Source of the DNA: Ascidiaceihabitans donghaensis
GTDB taxonomy: Bacteria > Pseudomonadota > Alphaproteobacteria > Rhodobacterales > Rhodobacteraceae
Assembly: GCF_900302465.1 (NCBI RefSeq)
Contig: NZ_OMOR01000001.1
Span: 2,418,001-2,482,000 of the forward strand
Direction: 5' to 3'
Length of the DNA stretch: 64,000 nucleotides
Of this stretch, positions 29,470 to 38,742 are shown piece by piece. A model generated the notes under the pieces. The model was not told where the DNA came from, ran no database searches, and saw only the letters and a program-made list of their open reading frames with translations. The position numbers and the translations under genes were made by a program. Position 1 is the first letter of the stretch. The number at the start of each line of letters is the position of its first letter.

Positions 29470-30141
29470 TTATCCTTCCAAAGGCCAAGGGGCAAAAAAG
29501 CTTTGTTCAAACAGCTTTTCGCCGTCTCTGGGCAAACTGGCCTGAAACGCAGGCCGCGCGGTGATACGTTCATACCATGCGGCAGTTTCCGGGTGCGCGT
29601 CCAGCGTTGCAAAGTGACGGGCCATGTAAACGGCTTGGCCGACAGAAATATCGGCCGCGGAAAAACCGGACGTCAGCAAGTAGTCGCGGTTTTCGATGGG
29701 CGTGCTCAATCGTGCCTCAAGCGCATCATAACATTTCGAAATCCGGCTGGCTTCCAGCTTCATGACAATGGGGCTGCGCATATGGTCTTCGCGCAGCGCC
29801 ACATGCTGTTGCGTCAATGCAGCGGCATGCTGGCTGATGGTTTCTGCAAAGTGCAACCACACCAGCCACGCCATGCGGTCGGGATCATCGACGCGACGCC
29901 CGAACCGGTCGGGACTGAAGCGTTCACACAGGTATTGCGTAATGGCGCCTGTCTCGAACATGCGTTCGCCTTCAATCTCAAGGGCTGGCACACGTCCCGC
30001 CGGCGACAAGCTTAAAAACGCAGGATCACGCAAAGACCGGTCGAACGGATGCACGATCACCTGAAAATCGATCTCAAGTTCATGCAGCAACCAAAGCGAT
30101 CGCATGGACCGCGACTGAGGAACGTGATGCAATGTAATCAT
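29470..30141 (-). CDS. Glutathione S-transferase family protein (second of two)
   Basis: 223 aa from the ATG at 30141 (MITLHHVPQS). N-terminal thioredoxin-like GST domain with cis-proline in GRVPALE (near 50) followed by ETGAITQYLCE, and a C-terminal helical domain from about 85. The upstream 54 codons of the frame run into the previous gene and are rejected; the true start overlaps the other GST stop by 4 nt. Similar to bacterial GSTs of unknown substrate. No direct step in leucine breakdown is known for it. Confidence 0.85.
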   Translation of the reverse strand: MITLHHVPQSRSMRSLWLLHELEIDFQVIVHPFDRSLRDPAFLSLSPAGRVPALEIEGERMFETGAITQYLCERFSPDRFGRRVDDPDRMAWLVWLHFAETISQHAAALTQQHVALREDHMRSPIVMKLEASRISKCYDALEARLSTPIENRDYLLTSGFSAADISVGQAVYMARHFATLDAHPETAAWYERITARPAFQASLPRDGEKLFEQSFFAPWPLEG

Positions 30142-30797
30142 ATGACTTTCTCTATCTGATGAACAATGTCCGGGCGGGTGCTTAGAAAGGCATCCATTGT
30201 CGTCAACGCCGCGCACCACCGCGCCAGACCGGGGCGCGACTGCACCATATCGCGGGCTTCGGCGTACATGGAGAAATATGCAATCATTGGCCCAAGATGG
30301 CACTCTGCAAGGGTCACACCGTGGCCTGTCAGCGCGTGGCCTTCTTGGGCAATCTCTTCCAACGCATCCAGCACGCGGGGGGCCGCCGCCAGCCCTGCGT
30401 TTAATGCAGAAAGATTTGCGTCCAAGCCAAGGTGCGGCAGAAACACACCGTTTGAAAACACACCACGCACCAGATTGCTGTACACATAGTTGTCGGCGAT
30501 GCTTTGCACCTGCGTGACACGGGCACGCGGCAATCCAGCCTGTGGCATCAATGGAACGCTGGTAAATTGCGTGTCGAGATACTCCAGAATGGCTGTTGTC
30601 TCGTAAATACGGATGTCTTGGTGGATCAACACCGGCACCCGCCCGAATGGATGCACCCCCACCAACGCCGCCTGCCCGTCTTCCTGAAACGGGTCCACTT
30701 GCGTGAAGGTGTAGGGCACCGATTTTGCGTGCAGCGCCATGCGCACACTGCGGGTGTATACGCTTGGCTCATATCCTATCAACGTAAGATCATTCAC
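30138..30797 (-). CDS. Glutathione S-transferase family protein (first of two)
   Basis: 219 aa. GST N-domain 1-80 with YEPSVYTRSVRMAL (catalytic Ser/Tyr area), GRVPVLI with the cis-proline and ETTAILEYLD; helical C-domain after 90. Only loosely similar to the following GST, so the pair is not a recent duplication. It overlaps the end of the MccA gene by 4 nt and the next GST by 4 nt, so all are one translational run. Confidence 0.85.
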   Translation of the reverse strand: MNDLTLIGYEPSVYTRSVRMALHAKSVPYTFTQVDPFQEDGQAALVGVHPFGRVPVLIHQDIRIYETTAILEYLDTQFTSVPLMPQAGLPRARVTQVQSIADNYVYSNLVRGVFSNGVFLPHLGLDANLSALNAGLAAAPRVLDALEEIAQEGHALTGHGVTLAECHLGPMIAYFSMYAEARDMVQSRPGLARWCAALTTMDAFLSTRPDIVHQIEKVI

Positions 30798-32740
30798 GCC
30801 TGCGTCTCTGTATCGGCCTCCAAGCGTACCAAAGGGGCCCCCGCTTCGACCTGATCGCCTTCTGCCGCCAAAACTTCAGCGACCACACCATCACGCGCCG
30901 CCAAAAGACTGTGTTCCATTTTCATCGCTTCCAACACCGCCAGACGGTCGCCTGCCTGAACAGACTGTCCAGGTTTGGCCGCCACCAGTTTCACCAGCCC
31001 CGGCATGGGTGCCACCACAAGGTTGCCATCCCCCACCGCACCGGCATCGCGGTTCAGTGGATCGATCACATCAAAAGGTATGCCATAATCGGCAAACACG
31101 GTCACGACACCCTGCGCCAGAACGGCCTTTGGTGCCGGTTGTCCGTCAAGCATCCAACGTCCGCCGACATGCGTAGCCTCTACGCGTGTGCCGTCGATGT
31201 GCCAGATTTGCGACCGCGGCGACGTCACTTCGACCTGCAAACGCAGGATCGCATCGCCATGGCCGATGTCTACGGACTGGCGCAAAGGGTCCCAAAGGGC
31301 GAAGCCTGTCTCAGTGTGTGTGCCCCCCAGCCCCAACGCGCACATGCCCGCACATGCCCAATGGGATGGCGTGACAGGTGCTACAGCTGTCAACGCATCG
31401 AGATCACGCGCAATCAACCCTGTGTCTACATCGCCAGCGGCGAACCCGTCGTGGGCGGCCAACGCCCCCAGAAAGCTCAAGTTCGTCACAGTGCCGCCCA
31501 CTTGTGTGGCGTTCAAGGCTGCGGACAAGCGTGCAAGGGCGACGCTGCGCGTTGGGCCATGCACGATCACCTTGGCAATCATCGGGTCATAGAACGGGCT
31601 GATGGTGTCGCCGCTGCGCACGCCGCTGTCAGCGCGGGCGGTGGCGGGAAATTGCAGATGGGTCAATGTACCCGTGGCGGGCAAAAAGCCTGCGGGCACG
31701 TCTTCGGCGTACAATCGCGCCTCGAAGGCGTGGCCGTGAATGGTCAGCTCGCTTTGGGTCTTGGGCAATGCTTCACCTGACGCCACCCGCAATTGCCATT
31801 CCACCAGATCAACCCCGGTGATGGCTTCTGTAACAGGGTGTTCCACCTGCAGGCGCGTGTTCATTTCCATGAAAAAGAATCCGTCAGCTTTGAGACCATC
31901 GGACCCGTCCACGATAAATTCCACGGTACCCGCACCTTTGTACCCGATCGCTTCTGCGGCGCGGGTGGCCGCCTGACCCATAGCGTCGCGCATCTGTTCG
32001 GTCATGTCGGGTGCGGGGGCTTCTTCAATGACCTTTTGGTGGCGACGCTGCAAAGAACAGTCGCGTTCAAACAAATGCACAGCCTGAGTGCCATCCCCAA
32101 ACACCTGCACTTCGATGTGGCGGGGTTTCGAGACAAATTTCTCAACCAGAACATCGGAATTGCCAAAAGCTGTAGATGCCTCTGATCGGGCCGATTGCAG
32201 GGCGTCGGCAAATGCGGACGGCGCATCGACCAAACGCATACCTTTGCCCCCGCCACCTGCAACCGCTTTGATCAAGACAGGATACCCGATTTTATCGGCT
32301 TCAGACGCCAAAAGCGCATCATCCTGATCGGCACCGTGATACCCCGGAACAACTGGCACGCCTGCCTCTACCATCAAGGCCTTGGCGGCATCTTTCAGCC
32401 CCATTGCACGAATGGCATCCGCCGACGGCCCGATAAACGTCAAGCCAGCGGCTTCGACCGCATCCACGAAATCAGGGTTCTCGGATAAAAACCCATAGCC
32501 GGGGTGAATAGCCTGAGCGCCCGTGTCCAAGGCGGCCTGAATAATGACATCGCCGCGCAAGTAGCTTTGGGCGGGCGCGTTGCCCCCGATATGGACCGCG
32601 ACATCGGCCATTTGCACATGTTTGGACGCCGCATCCGCTTCCGAATAAACAGCAACGCAAGCCACGCCCATGGATTGGGCGGTTTCCATAACGCGGCACG
32701 CGATCTCGCCCCGATTGGCTATGAGAATTTTGTTAAACAT
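30794..32740 (-). CDS. liuD: Methylcrotonyl-CoA carboxylase alpha (biotin-containing) subunit
   Basis: Carries out ATP-dependent carboxylation of biotin for 3-methylcrotonyl-CoA carboxylase. 648 aa: biotin carboxylase domain 1-445 (FNKILIANRGEIACRV start, glycine-rich ATP grasp AVAGGGGKGMRLV, carboxylase signature FFMEMNTRLQVEHPVTE) and C-terminal biotinyl domain near 575-640 with EAMKMEH, biotin on Lys607. Neighbours (MccB, HMGL, IVD) make this MCC and not propionyl-CoA or pyruvate carboxylase. Biotin would come from BirA, also in this window. Confidence 0.92.
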   Translation of the reverse strand: MFNKILIANRGEIACRVMETAQSMGVACVAVYSEADAASKHVQMADVAVHIGGNAPAQSYLRGDVIIQAALDTGAQAIHPGYGFLSENPDFVDAVEAAGLTFIGPSADAIRAMGLKDAAKALMVEAGVPVVPGYHGADQDDALLASEADKIGYPVLIKAVAGGGGKGMRLVDAPSAFADALQSARSEASTAFGNSDVLVEKFVSKPRHIEVQVFGDGTQAVHLFERDCSLQRRHQKVIEEAPAPDMTEQMRDAMGQAATRAAEAIGYKGAGTVEFIVDGSDGLKADGFFFMEMNTRLQVEHPVTEAITGVDLVEWQLRVASGEALPKTQSELTIHGHAFEARLYAEDVPAGFLPATGTLTHLQFPATARADSGVRSGDTISPFYDPMIAKVIVHGPTRSVALARLSAALNATQVGGTVTNLSFLGALAAHDGFAAGDVDTGLIARDLDALTAVAPVTPSHWACAGMCALGLGGTHTETGFALWDPLRQSVDIGHGDAILRLQVEVTSPRSQIWHIDGTRVEATHVGGRWMLDGQPAPKAVLAQGVVTVFADYGIPFDVIDPLNRDAGAVGDGNLVVAPMPGLVKLVAAKPGQSVQAGDRLAVLEAMKMEHSLLAARDGVVAEVLAAEGDQVEAGAPLVRLEADTETQA

Positions 32741-32797
32741 TCCGGTTCTCCTTGGCGTGAAAGCCCCACGCCTGCGGCATGGCGTATAGTGTCCGTT

Positions 32798-33244
32798 TCA
32801 AGATGCTTTGAGAGAGCGCACTGGAAACGCTTCAATGATCCGCTTGGCCTGTGCCGCCACATCTTGCATATCGCCACGCGACAGGGTCGTGGACACTGCA
32901 TAGGTATCCTCATCGTCCTGCGCGTTTGGTGTGAGTTCAATGTCCAACGTGAAGCTGTCCGGCCCGTCGCCACGTTGAATTTGCACGTCAACTTGGGGCT
33001 CAAGGCTGACAAGATATGCCTGAAAACCTTCACCGGCCAGCAAAGCGTCGGTTTCATCCATGAAATCGAAAATGTCGGTGGTCATAAGACAGGAAGACGC
33101 AAAAGACACATCGCCGTCATCGGTCGGGCATTTGACGCCGATATGCAGCCAATTGGCTTTCTCGAAGTCTTTTGCGTCGTCATGTGCATAGCGTTTCACA
33201 GTCAGGCACAAGGGACCCAGATTAAAATCAGTCATATGTGGCAT
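32798..33244 (-). CDS. Small acidic protein between mccB and mccA, WapI-like in pattern
   Basis: 148 aa (or 145 aa from the second ATG at 33235). I do not recognise it with certainty. Its beta-rich sequence with WLHIGV, SFASSCLMTTDI-D and a C-terminal amphipathic helix resembles the WapI-type immunity-protein fold found in many bacteria as single genes. No toxin gene is beside it, so an immunity role is doubtful. Placed between the two MCC subunit genes and read with them. Confidence 0.6.
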   Translation of the reverse strand: MPHMTDFNLGPLCLTVKRYAHDDAKDFEKANWLHIGVKCPTDDGDVSFASSCLMTTDIFDFMDETDALLAGEGFQAYLVSLEPQVDVQIQRGDGPDSFTLDIELTPNAQDDEDTYAVSTTLSRGDMQDVAAQAKRIIEAFPVRSLKAS

Positions 33245-33292
33245 CCTTTAAAACATGAAGCGTTCCGGCGCAAAGCAGTCGCATACGCAACA

Positions 33293-34897
33293 TCACATCC
33301 GGAACACGCCAAAGCGTGTGTCCTCGATCGGGGCGTTCAGGGCTGCGGACAGGCTTAGAAACAGCACGTCGCGTGTTTTGCGCGGATCAACCACACCATC
33401 ATCCCAAAGGCGGGCCGACGCATAAAGCGGATGCGATTGTTCTTCGAACATATCAATTGTGGGCTGCTTAAAGGCGGCTTCTTCCTCGGCGGACCATGTT
33501 TCGCCTTTGCGCTCCATCCCGTCGCGCTTGACGGTGGCCAGAACACCGGCGGCCTGTTGACCGCCCATCACACCGATCCGCGAATTTGGCCATGACCACA
33601 TGAAACGAGGGCTGTAGGCACGCCCTGCCATGCCGTAATTCCCCGCCCCGAAGGATCCGCCCACCACAAGCGTGATTTTGGGCACAGACGTCGTGGCCAC
33701 AGCCGTGACCATCTTGGCACCGTGTCGCGCGATGCCTTCGTTTTCGTATTTGCGCCCCACCATAAAGCCGGTGATGTTTTGCAAAAAGACCAAAGGGATT
33801 TTTCGCTGTGAACACAGCTCGACAAAGTGTGCGCCCTTTTGGGCCGCTTCAGAGAACAACACGCCATTGTTGGCGATGATGCCAATGGGACAGCCTTTCA
33901 AATGGGCAAACCCCGTCACCAAAGTCTCGCCGAAACGCGGTTTGAATTCGTCAAACCGCGATCCGTCCACAACACGCATGATAACTTCGCGGATGTCATA
34001 GGGCTGGCGGGTGTCTGCGGGCACAACCCCCAGCAATTCGGCAGTGTCATATGCAGGTTCTTCTGCCTCTTGCCATTGCACTGTTGTGGGTTTTGTACGG
34101 TTCAATTGCGCCACAGCACGACGGGCCAGTGCCAAGGCGTGAGTGTCATCTTCGGCCAGATAGTCCGCGACCCCCGACAAACGCGTGTGCACATCACCGC
34201 CGCCCAAATCTTCGGCGGATACAACTTCACCTGTCGCGGCCTTTACCAACGGCGGGCCAGCCAGAAAAATTGTGCCCTGTTCTTTTACGATAATTGTCAC
34301 ATCCGACATAGCAGGCACATAGGCACCGCCCGCGGTGCAAGACCCCATCACAACAGCAATTTGCGGAATGCCTTTTGCGCTCATTTGCGCCTGATTAAAG
34401 AAAATGCGCCCAAAGTGGTCACGGTCAGGGAAAACCTCATCCTGATTGGGCAGGTTCGCGCCACCGCTGTCGACCAGATAGATGCATGGCAAGTGGTTCT
34501 GTTCCGCGATCTCTTGGGCGCGCAGGTGCTTTTTCACGGTCATCGGGTAGTATGTGCCACCCTTCACAGTGGCGTCGTTGCACACCACCATCACCTCGTG
34601 GCCCTGCACCCGACCAATGCCCGCAACCACGCCAGCGCAAGGGGCTGCCCCGTCATACATGCCATGGGCCGCCGTCGCTCCGACCTCCAAGAACGGAGAC
34701 CCCGGATCAAGCAAGTTCGCCACACGTTCGCGTGGCAACATTTTCCCGCGCGACACATGACGGTCACGAGACCGTTCACCGCCCCCAAAGGCTGCGGCTT
34801 GTGCGGCCTCCGTGATCTGGCCCAACGCAGCTTTGTGGGCGGTCACGTTCACTTTAAACGCTTCTGAGGACGTCAATATCTGTGATTTGAGCTTCAT
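33293..34897 (-). CDS. liuB: Methylcrotonyl-CoA carboxylase beta (carboxyltransferase) subunit
   Basis: Transfers the carboxyl group from biotin to 3-methylcrotonyl-CoA. 534 aa with two crotonase-like carboxyltransferase halves: N-part with [22 protein letters not shown]-type loop near 90-110 and C-part with [15 protein letters not shown] and [15 protein letters not shown]. The length and order MccB-MccA fit liuB/liuD operons. It starts 146 bp after the acyl-CoA synthetase gene. Confidence 0.92.
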   Translation of the reverse strand: MKLKSQILTSSEAFKVNVTAHKAALGQITEAAQAAAFGGGERSRDRHVSRGKMLPRERVANLLDPGSPFLEVGATAAHGMYDGAAPCAGVVAGIGRVQGHEVMVVCNDATVKGGTYYPMTVKKHLRAQEIAEQNHLPCIYLVDSGGANLPNQDEVFPDRDHFGRIFFNQAQMSAKGIPQIAVVMGSCTAGGAYVPAMSDVTIIVKEQGTIFLAGPPLVKAATGEVVSAEDLGGGDVHTRLSGVADYLAEDDTHALALARRAVAQLNRTKPTTVQWQEAEEPAYDTAELLGVVPADTRQPYDIREVIMRVVDGSRFDEFKPRFGETLVTGFAHLKGCPIGIIANNGVLFSEAAQKGAHFVELCSQRKIPLVFLQNITGFMVGRKYENEGIARHGAKMVTAVATTSVPKITLVVGGSFGAGNYGMAGRAYSPRFMWSWPNSRIGVMGGQQAAGVLATVKRDGMERKGETWSAEEEAAFKQPTIDMFEEQSHPLYASARLWDDGVVDPRKTRDVLFLSLSAALNAPIEDTRFGVFRM

Positions 34898-35043
34898 AAC
34901 CTAATCCTTAATCCAACCCGTGTTGCGGTTCAGCGCGTGCATGCGTATCGCCATCGCGATCCCAAACGCCGTAACCGAACGGTCTGGCACTTGAACGCGA
35001 AAACGTTCCTTTTGGTCAAAGCCGACTGACCTCTTGCTTGCGC

Positions 35044-36525
35044 TCATGTATGAGACTCTGCAATTGCCATTGCCTTCAATTCCTTACGGATCACTTTGCC
35101 CGTTACCGTCATCGGCAAGCCCTCTAAAAATTCGATTTCTCTTGGATATGAATAGCTTGCAAGCCGGTCTTTCACGTAAATTTGAAGTGCTTCGGCGTCC
35201 CGTACGGCCCCTTCCCGCAACACAACATAAGCTTTCACAATTTCGGTGCGCAGCGCATCGGGTTTGCCGATAACGCCACAGGTCACTACATCAGGGTGCG
35301 TCAGCAAACAGTCTTCGATTTCAGCAGGTCCAATGCGGTAACCCGAAGACGTGATCACATCATCCTCACGGCCCACGAAACGCAGATAGTCACCCTCCCA
35401 GATACCGCGATCGCCCGTCAGCATCCAGTCACCACGAAATTTCTCGGACGTCGCGTCCGGGCGTTGCCAATATTCCAACATCATCGAGGGAGACCCACGT
35501 TTGACCGCAATATCCCCTTCCGCATCTGTCGTGTTCCCATCTTTATCAACCACTTGCACTTCATGACCGTCAACAGGCTTACCGATGCACCCCGGGGCTG
35601 CGGGGAAATCAGAAGCGCAGCTTGAGACCGTCATGTTGCATTCTGTCTGGCCATAGAATTCATTGATCTGCAGCCCAAAGGCGTCACGCCCCCACGCCAG
35701 CATTTCCACGCCCAACGGTTCGCCCCCCGAGGCCACAGACCGCAACCCATCGATCCGCGCCCCTTCCGCTTTCAGCATCCGCAAGGCCGTGGGCGGAAAA
35801 AACACATTCCGGACAGCACCTTGGCGGATGATGTGCAGACATTCCTCAACCGAAAATTTTCCCATTCTGGCAGCGACCACTGGCACCCCCAAGGCAAGGC
35901 CGGGCATGAGCACATCAAACAAACCGCCAATCCAGGCCCAATCTGCAGGGGTCCAAAGGCAATCGTCTGGATGGCCCAGATGATTGTGGCTGACCGAAAC
36001 GCCGGGCAAATGCCCTGCAAGTATGCCATGACCGTGCAACGCACCTTTGGCTGTGCCGGTTGTGCCAGAGGTGTAAATTATGATCGCGGGGCTTTTGTGA
36101 TCCACCGTTTGGGTCGGCACCACTGCACCAACGACGCCACAAGTTTCTGCCAACCAGGCTGTGGCCAGCCCGTCCACCAAAGCCGCCCCTTCACCGTCCG
36201 TCAAAACGATGTCGATGCCGGCATCAGATATGCGCGACTGCAAGGCGTCGTGTTTAAACAGTTTGAACAAAGGCACTGATATTGCGCCTATTTTCCAGAT
36301 TGCGATATGGGCCGCAGCACACCATGGGCTTTGGCTGAGCAACACCCCCACGCGGTCGCCTGCTTGAACCCTCGCCAGTAATGCACGCGCAATCCCGTCG
36401 GCCATGTCCTTCAGCTTGCCATAGCTGACATCACGCCGCACACCGTGTGACACGTCCACAATCGCTGTTTGATCTTCTGGGTGATCCAAACACTGCATGG
36501 CCATATTTTGTGCTGACGTCATCAT
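35044..36525 (-). CDS. AMP-forming acyl-CoA synthetase
   Basis: 493 aa (492 from the second of two adjacent ATGs). ANL-family ligase: P-loop YTSGTTGTAKG at 151-161, adenylate motif NEFYGQTECN, hinge DYLRFVGREDDVI and C-terminal lysine motif TVTGKVIRKELK. It activates a short or branched carboxylic acid to its CoA thioester. In a liu operon the likely substrates are isovalerate or a related branched acid; it is too short for the classic acetoacetyl-CoA synthetase, so the exact substrate is inference. The start overlaps the preceding gene stop. Confidence 0.85.
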   Translation of the reverse strand: MMTSAQNMAMQCLDHPEDQTAIVDVSHGVRRDVSYGKLKDMADGIARALLARVQAGDRVGVLLSQSPWCAAAHIAIWKIGAISVPLFKLFKHDALQSRISDAGIDIVLTDGEGAALVDGLATAWLAETCGVVGAVVPTQTVDHKSPAIIIYTSGTTGTAKGALHGHGILAGHLPGVSVSHNHLGHPDDCLWTPADWAWIGGLFDVLMPGLALGVPVVAARMGKFSVEECLHIIRQGAVRNVFFPPTALRMLKAEGARIDGLRSVASGGEPLGVEMLAWGRDAFGLQINEFYGQTECNMTVSSCASDFPAAPGCIGKPVDGHEVQVVDKDGNTTDAEGDIAVKRGSPSMMLEYWQRPDATSEKFRGDWMLTGDRGIWEGDYLRFVGREDDVITSSGYRIGPAEIEDCLLTHPDVVTCGVIGKPDALRTEIVKAYVVLREGAVRDAEALQIYVKDRLASYSYPREIEFLEGLPMTVTGKVIRKELKAMAIAESHT

Positions 36526-36812
36526 GCGTCTGGGCCTGCAGTCGGCGTAACCAAACGCCCTGTGCGGTCTACCCAATACTGGCTGATGCTGGACGCGGTC
36601 CCACAGCTGATGACCAACCATGCCCCGACATCGTCAGCAGGCCGCGCGACACAATCGCTGTGTGCGCCGCCTGTTTCAGCAACATAACGATCGGCAATGG
36701 CATTTATGACTTCTGTTTCGGACAATGCGGCCTGTTGACGGCCCAGATAAAGCCCGCCCGCAGCCGCCATCATCACCAGCCCCGACACCGTAAGAAGCAC
36801 TTGGCGTGGCAT
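36522..36812 (-). CDS. Small protein with N-terminal membrane helix in the liu operon
   Basis: 96 aa from 36812 ([11 protein letters not shown]), a start that overlaps the IVD stop as TGATG; the 65 codons upstream are in the IVD gene. A hydrophobic helix at 5-25 (signal anchor, positive-inside) is followed by a soluble domain with two cysteines (SDCVARP, ISCGTAS) and an aromatic SQYWVDRTGRLV. Probably a periplasm-facing anchored protein. No known family is evident. Confidence 0.65.
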   Translation of the reverse strand: MPRQVLLTVSGLVMMAAAGGLYLGRQQAALSETEVINAIADRYVAETGGAHSDCVARPADDVGAWLVISCGTASSISQYWVDRTGRLVTPTAGPDA

Positions 36813-37975
36813 CAGCCCATGGCACCCATCATTTCGCGCCCCACCAGCATGCGGCGGATTTCGGATGTGCCAGCGCCAATTTCCATTAGTTTGGCATCGC
36901 GGAAAATGCGGCCCACGGGGTTGTCGGACAAGTACCCTGCCCCACCCATGGCTTGCACGGCCTGATGCGCCTGCACCATGGCTTGCTCTGACGCATACAA
37001 ACAACACGCTGCTGCGTCCTGCCGCGTCACATCCCCACGATCGCAGGCTTTGGCGACTTCATAGACGTAGGCGCGGGCAGAATTCATCGCCGTGTACATA
37101 TCCGCCATCTTGCCCTGCATCAGCTGGAAGCTGCCAATGGGTTGTCCAAATTGCTTACGCTCGGCCATATAAGGCATGATTTCATCCAGACAGGACGCCA
37201 TGATACCGGTGCCGATCCCTGCCAGCACAACACGCTCATAGTCCAGACCGGACATCAAAACGGCGACACCGCGCCCCTCTTCGCCCAACACATTCTCAAA
37301 GGGCACTTCCACGTCGTCAAAGATCAGCTCGGCTGTGTTTGATCCGCGCATCCCAAGCTTGTCGAAATGGGGCGACGTCGAAAAGCCCGTCATGGATTTT
37401 TCGATGATAAAGGCCGTGATGCCCTTGGATCCCATATCGGGGTTCGTTTTGGCGTAGACCACAAGTGTGTCGGCATCCGGGCCGTTGGTGATCCAGTACT
37501 TATTGCCGTTCAAACGATAGTGATCGTTGCGCTTTTCCGCGTTCAGTTTCATGGAAACCACATCAGATCCCGCCCCCGCCTCGGACATCGCCAATGCGCC
37601 GACATGTTTGCCGGAAATCAAACCGGGCAGGTATTGGCGTTTTTGGTCTTCGGTGCCGTTCAGCTTTATCTGGTTGACGCACAGGTTGGAATGCGCCCCG
37701 TAAGACAGTGACACAGACGCGCTGGCACGGGCCACTTCTTCGACAGCGACAGTATGGGCCAGATATGACATGCCAGCCCCGCCGTAGTCTTCGTCCACGG
37801 TGATCCCCAAAAGGCCAAGATCGCCCATTTCGGTCCACAGTTCTGGCGGAAAGGCATTTTTTGCGTCGATGTCAGCCGCCATAGGCTTGACGCGTTCTTG
37901 CGCCCAACGATGCACCATCTCGCGCAGTGCATTTACGTCTTCACCCAAATCGAATTGCATGGTCGCATTGAACAT
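36812..37975 (-). CDS. liuA: Isovaleryl-CoA dehydrogenase
   Basis: FAD-linked oxidation of isovaleryl-CoA to 3-methylcrotonyl-CoA, the entry step to the liu pathway; electrons go to ETF. Start at 37975 gives 387 aa ([10 protein letters not shown]), the standard length; upstream sequence of the frame has no likeness. The catalytic base typical of IVDs lies in [12 protein letters not shown] with Glu247, and FAD-contact motifs [12 protein letters not shown] (127-138) and KYWITNG are present. First gene of the unit. Confidence 0.93.
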   Translation of the reverse strand: MFNATMQFDLGEDVNALREMVHRWAQERVKPMAADIDAKNAFPPELWTEMGDLGLLGITVDEDYGGAGMSYLAHTVAVEEVARASASVSLSYGAHSNLCVNQIKLNGTEDQKRQYLPGLISGKHVGALAMSEAGAGSDVVSMKLNAEKRNDHYRLNGNKYWITNGPDADTLVVYAKTNPDMGSKGITAFIIEKSMTGFSTSPHFDKLGMRGSNTAELIFDDVEVPFENVLGEEGRGVAVLMSGLDYERVVLAGIGTGIMASCLDEIMPYMAERKQFGQPIGSFQLMQGKMADMYTAMNSARAYVYEVAKACDRGDVTRQDAAACCLYASEQAMVQAHQAVQAMGGAGYLSDNPVGRIFRDAKLMEIGAGTSEIRRMLVGREMMGAMG

Positions 37976-38193
37976 CGTGCGTCTTCCCCCGTCGGATTGA
38001 TAAATATCGGATTGCTGGATACCGAATTTCAGATCAGATTTATTGAACAGTTGTTCATTACTTAACGTGACCCGTGCAAACGGGTCAAGATGTTTCGAAG
38101 GATGCCACCTGTCGGAACGATTGGGCGCACTGCGCGTTACCTTTCCGAAGCGCAACGAAACGAAACGAAACGAAACGACCAAAGGAGAGACAC
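37976..38193. promoter_or_regulatory. Divergent promoter region of liuA and the PNPOx-like gene
   Basis: 218 bp without a gene. It holds two dyads: TGAACA-gt-TGTTCA at 38044-38057, of the form used by TetR-type repressors, and TGACCCG-n6-CGGGTCA at 38068-38087. On the liuA strand a TTGACC lies in the second dyad and could be a -35 box with the downstream AT-rich segment around the first dyad as -10. No regulator gene is nearby. Confidence 0.55.
38155..38178 (+). repeat. ACGAA pentanucleotide tandem repeat
   Basis: About 4.8 copies of ACGAA end 3 bp before the AAAGGAG ribosome site of the PNPOx-like gene. It is non-coding; copy-number change would shift leader length. Confidence 0.8.
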
Positions 38194-38682
38194 ATGTCAC
38201 ATCATCTGAAAGAAGAATTCTGGGACCGTATTGAGGACGCCCGCGTGGGCATGTTGTCCACCGGATTTGGCCGCACAGTGCCGATGTCGCATTACGCTGA
38301 CGACGATGAAGACGGCAACGTCATGTGGTTCATCACCGCCAAGGACACCGACGTGGCAAAGGCCGCGGCCGCTGGCAAGGACGTGCAATACACCGTGACC
38401 AGTGACAAGGAAGGCCTGTACGCTGCCATTGACGGCAAACTTAGCCTGTCCACAGACACCAACAAACTGGACGACATCTGGAATGTGTTTGCTGCGGCCT
38501 GGTTCAGAGACGGCAAAGACGATCCGAACGTACAGCTGGTACGGCTGGACCTGACCAAAGCCGAAGTCTGGGCAACAGAAGGCAAATTGGCGTTCTTGTA
38601 CGAAGTTGCCAAAGCGAACCTGACAGACGACACAGCGGATGCAGGTCACCATGGAACAATCGTGTTCCGCAAAGCGGCCTAA
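38194..38682 (+). CDS. Pyridoxamine 5'-phosphate oxidase-fold protein (general stress FMN-binding split barrel)
   Basis: 162 aa from 38194, with AAAGGAGAG 6-13 nt upstream; the frame's longer version reads through the ACGAA repeat. The split beta-barrel pattern ([56 protein letters not shown]) matches the general-stress-protein 26 group. These bind FMN or FAD; no substrate known. Monocistronic, ended by the terminator near 38725. Confidence 0.85.
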   Translation: MSHHLKEEFWDRIEDARVGMLSTGFGRTVPMSHYADDDEDGNVMWFITAKDTDVAKAAAAGKDVQYTVTSDKEGLYAAIDGKLSLSTDTNKLDDIWNVFAAAWFRDGKDDPNVQLVRLDLTKAEVWATEGKLAFLYEVAKANLTDDTADAGHHGTIVFRKAA

Positions 38683-38710
38683 ATCATACGGCCTGATTGC
38701 AGCACACTAA

Positions 38711-38742
38711 AAACAAACTGGGGCACAAAGCCCCAGTTTTCT
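38711..38742. terminator. Bidirectional Rho-independent terminator
   Basis: Stem AAACTGGGGC / GCCCCAGTTT (10 bp) with 5-nt loop ACAAA, followed by T-runs on both strands. It ends the PNPOx-like gene on + and the DegT aminotransferase gene on -. Confidence 0.9.
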
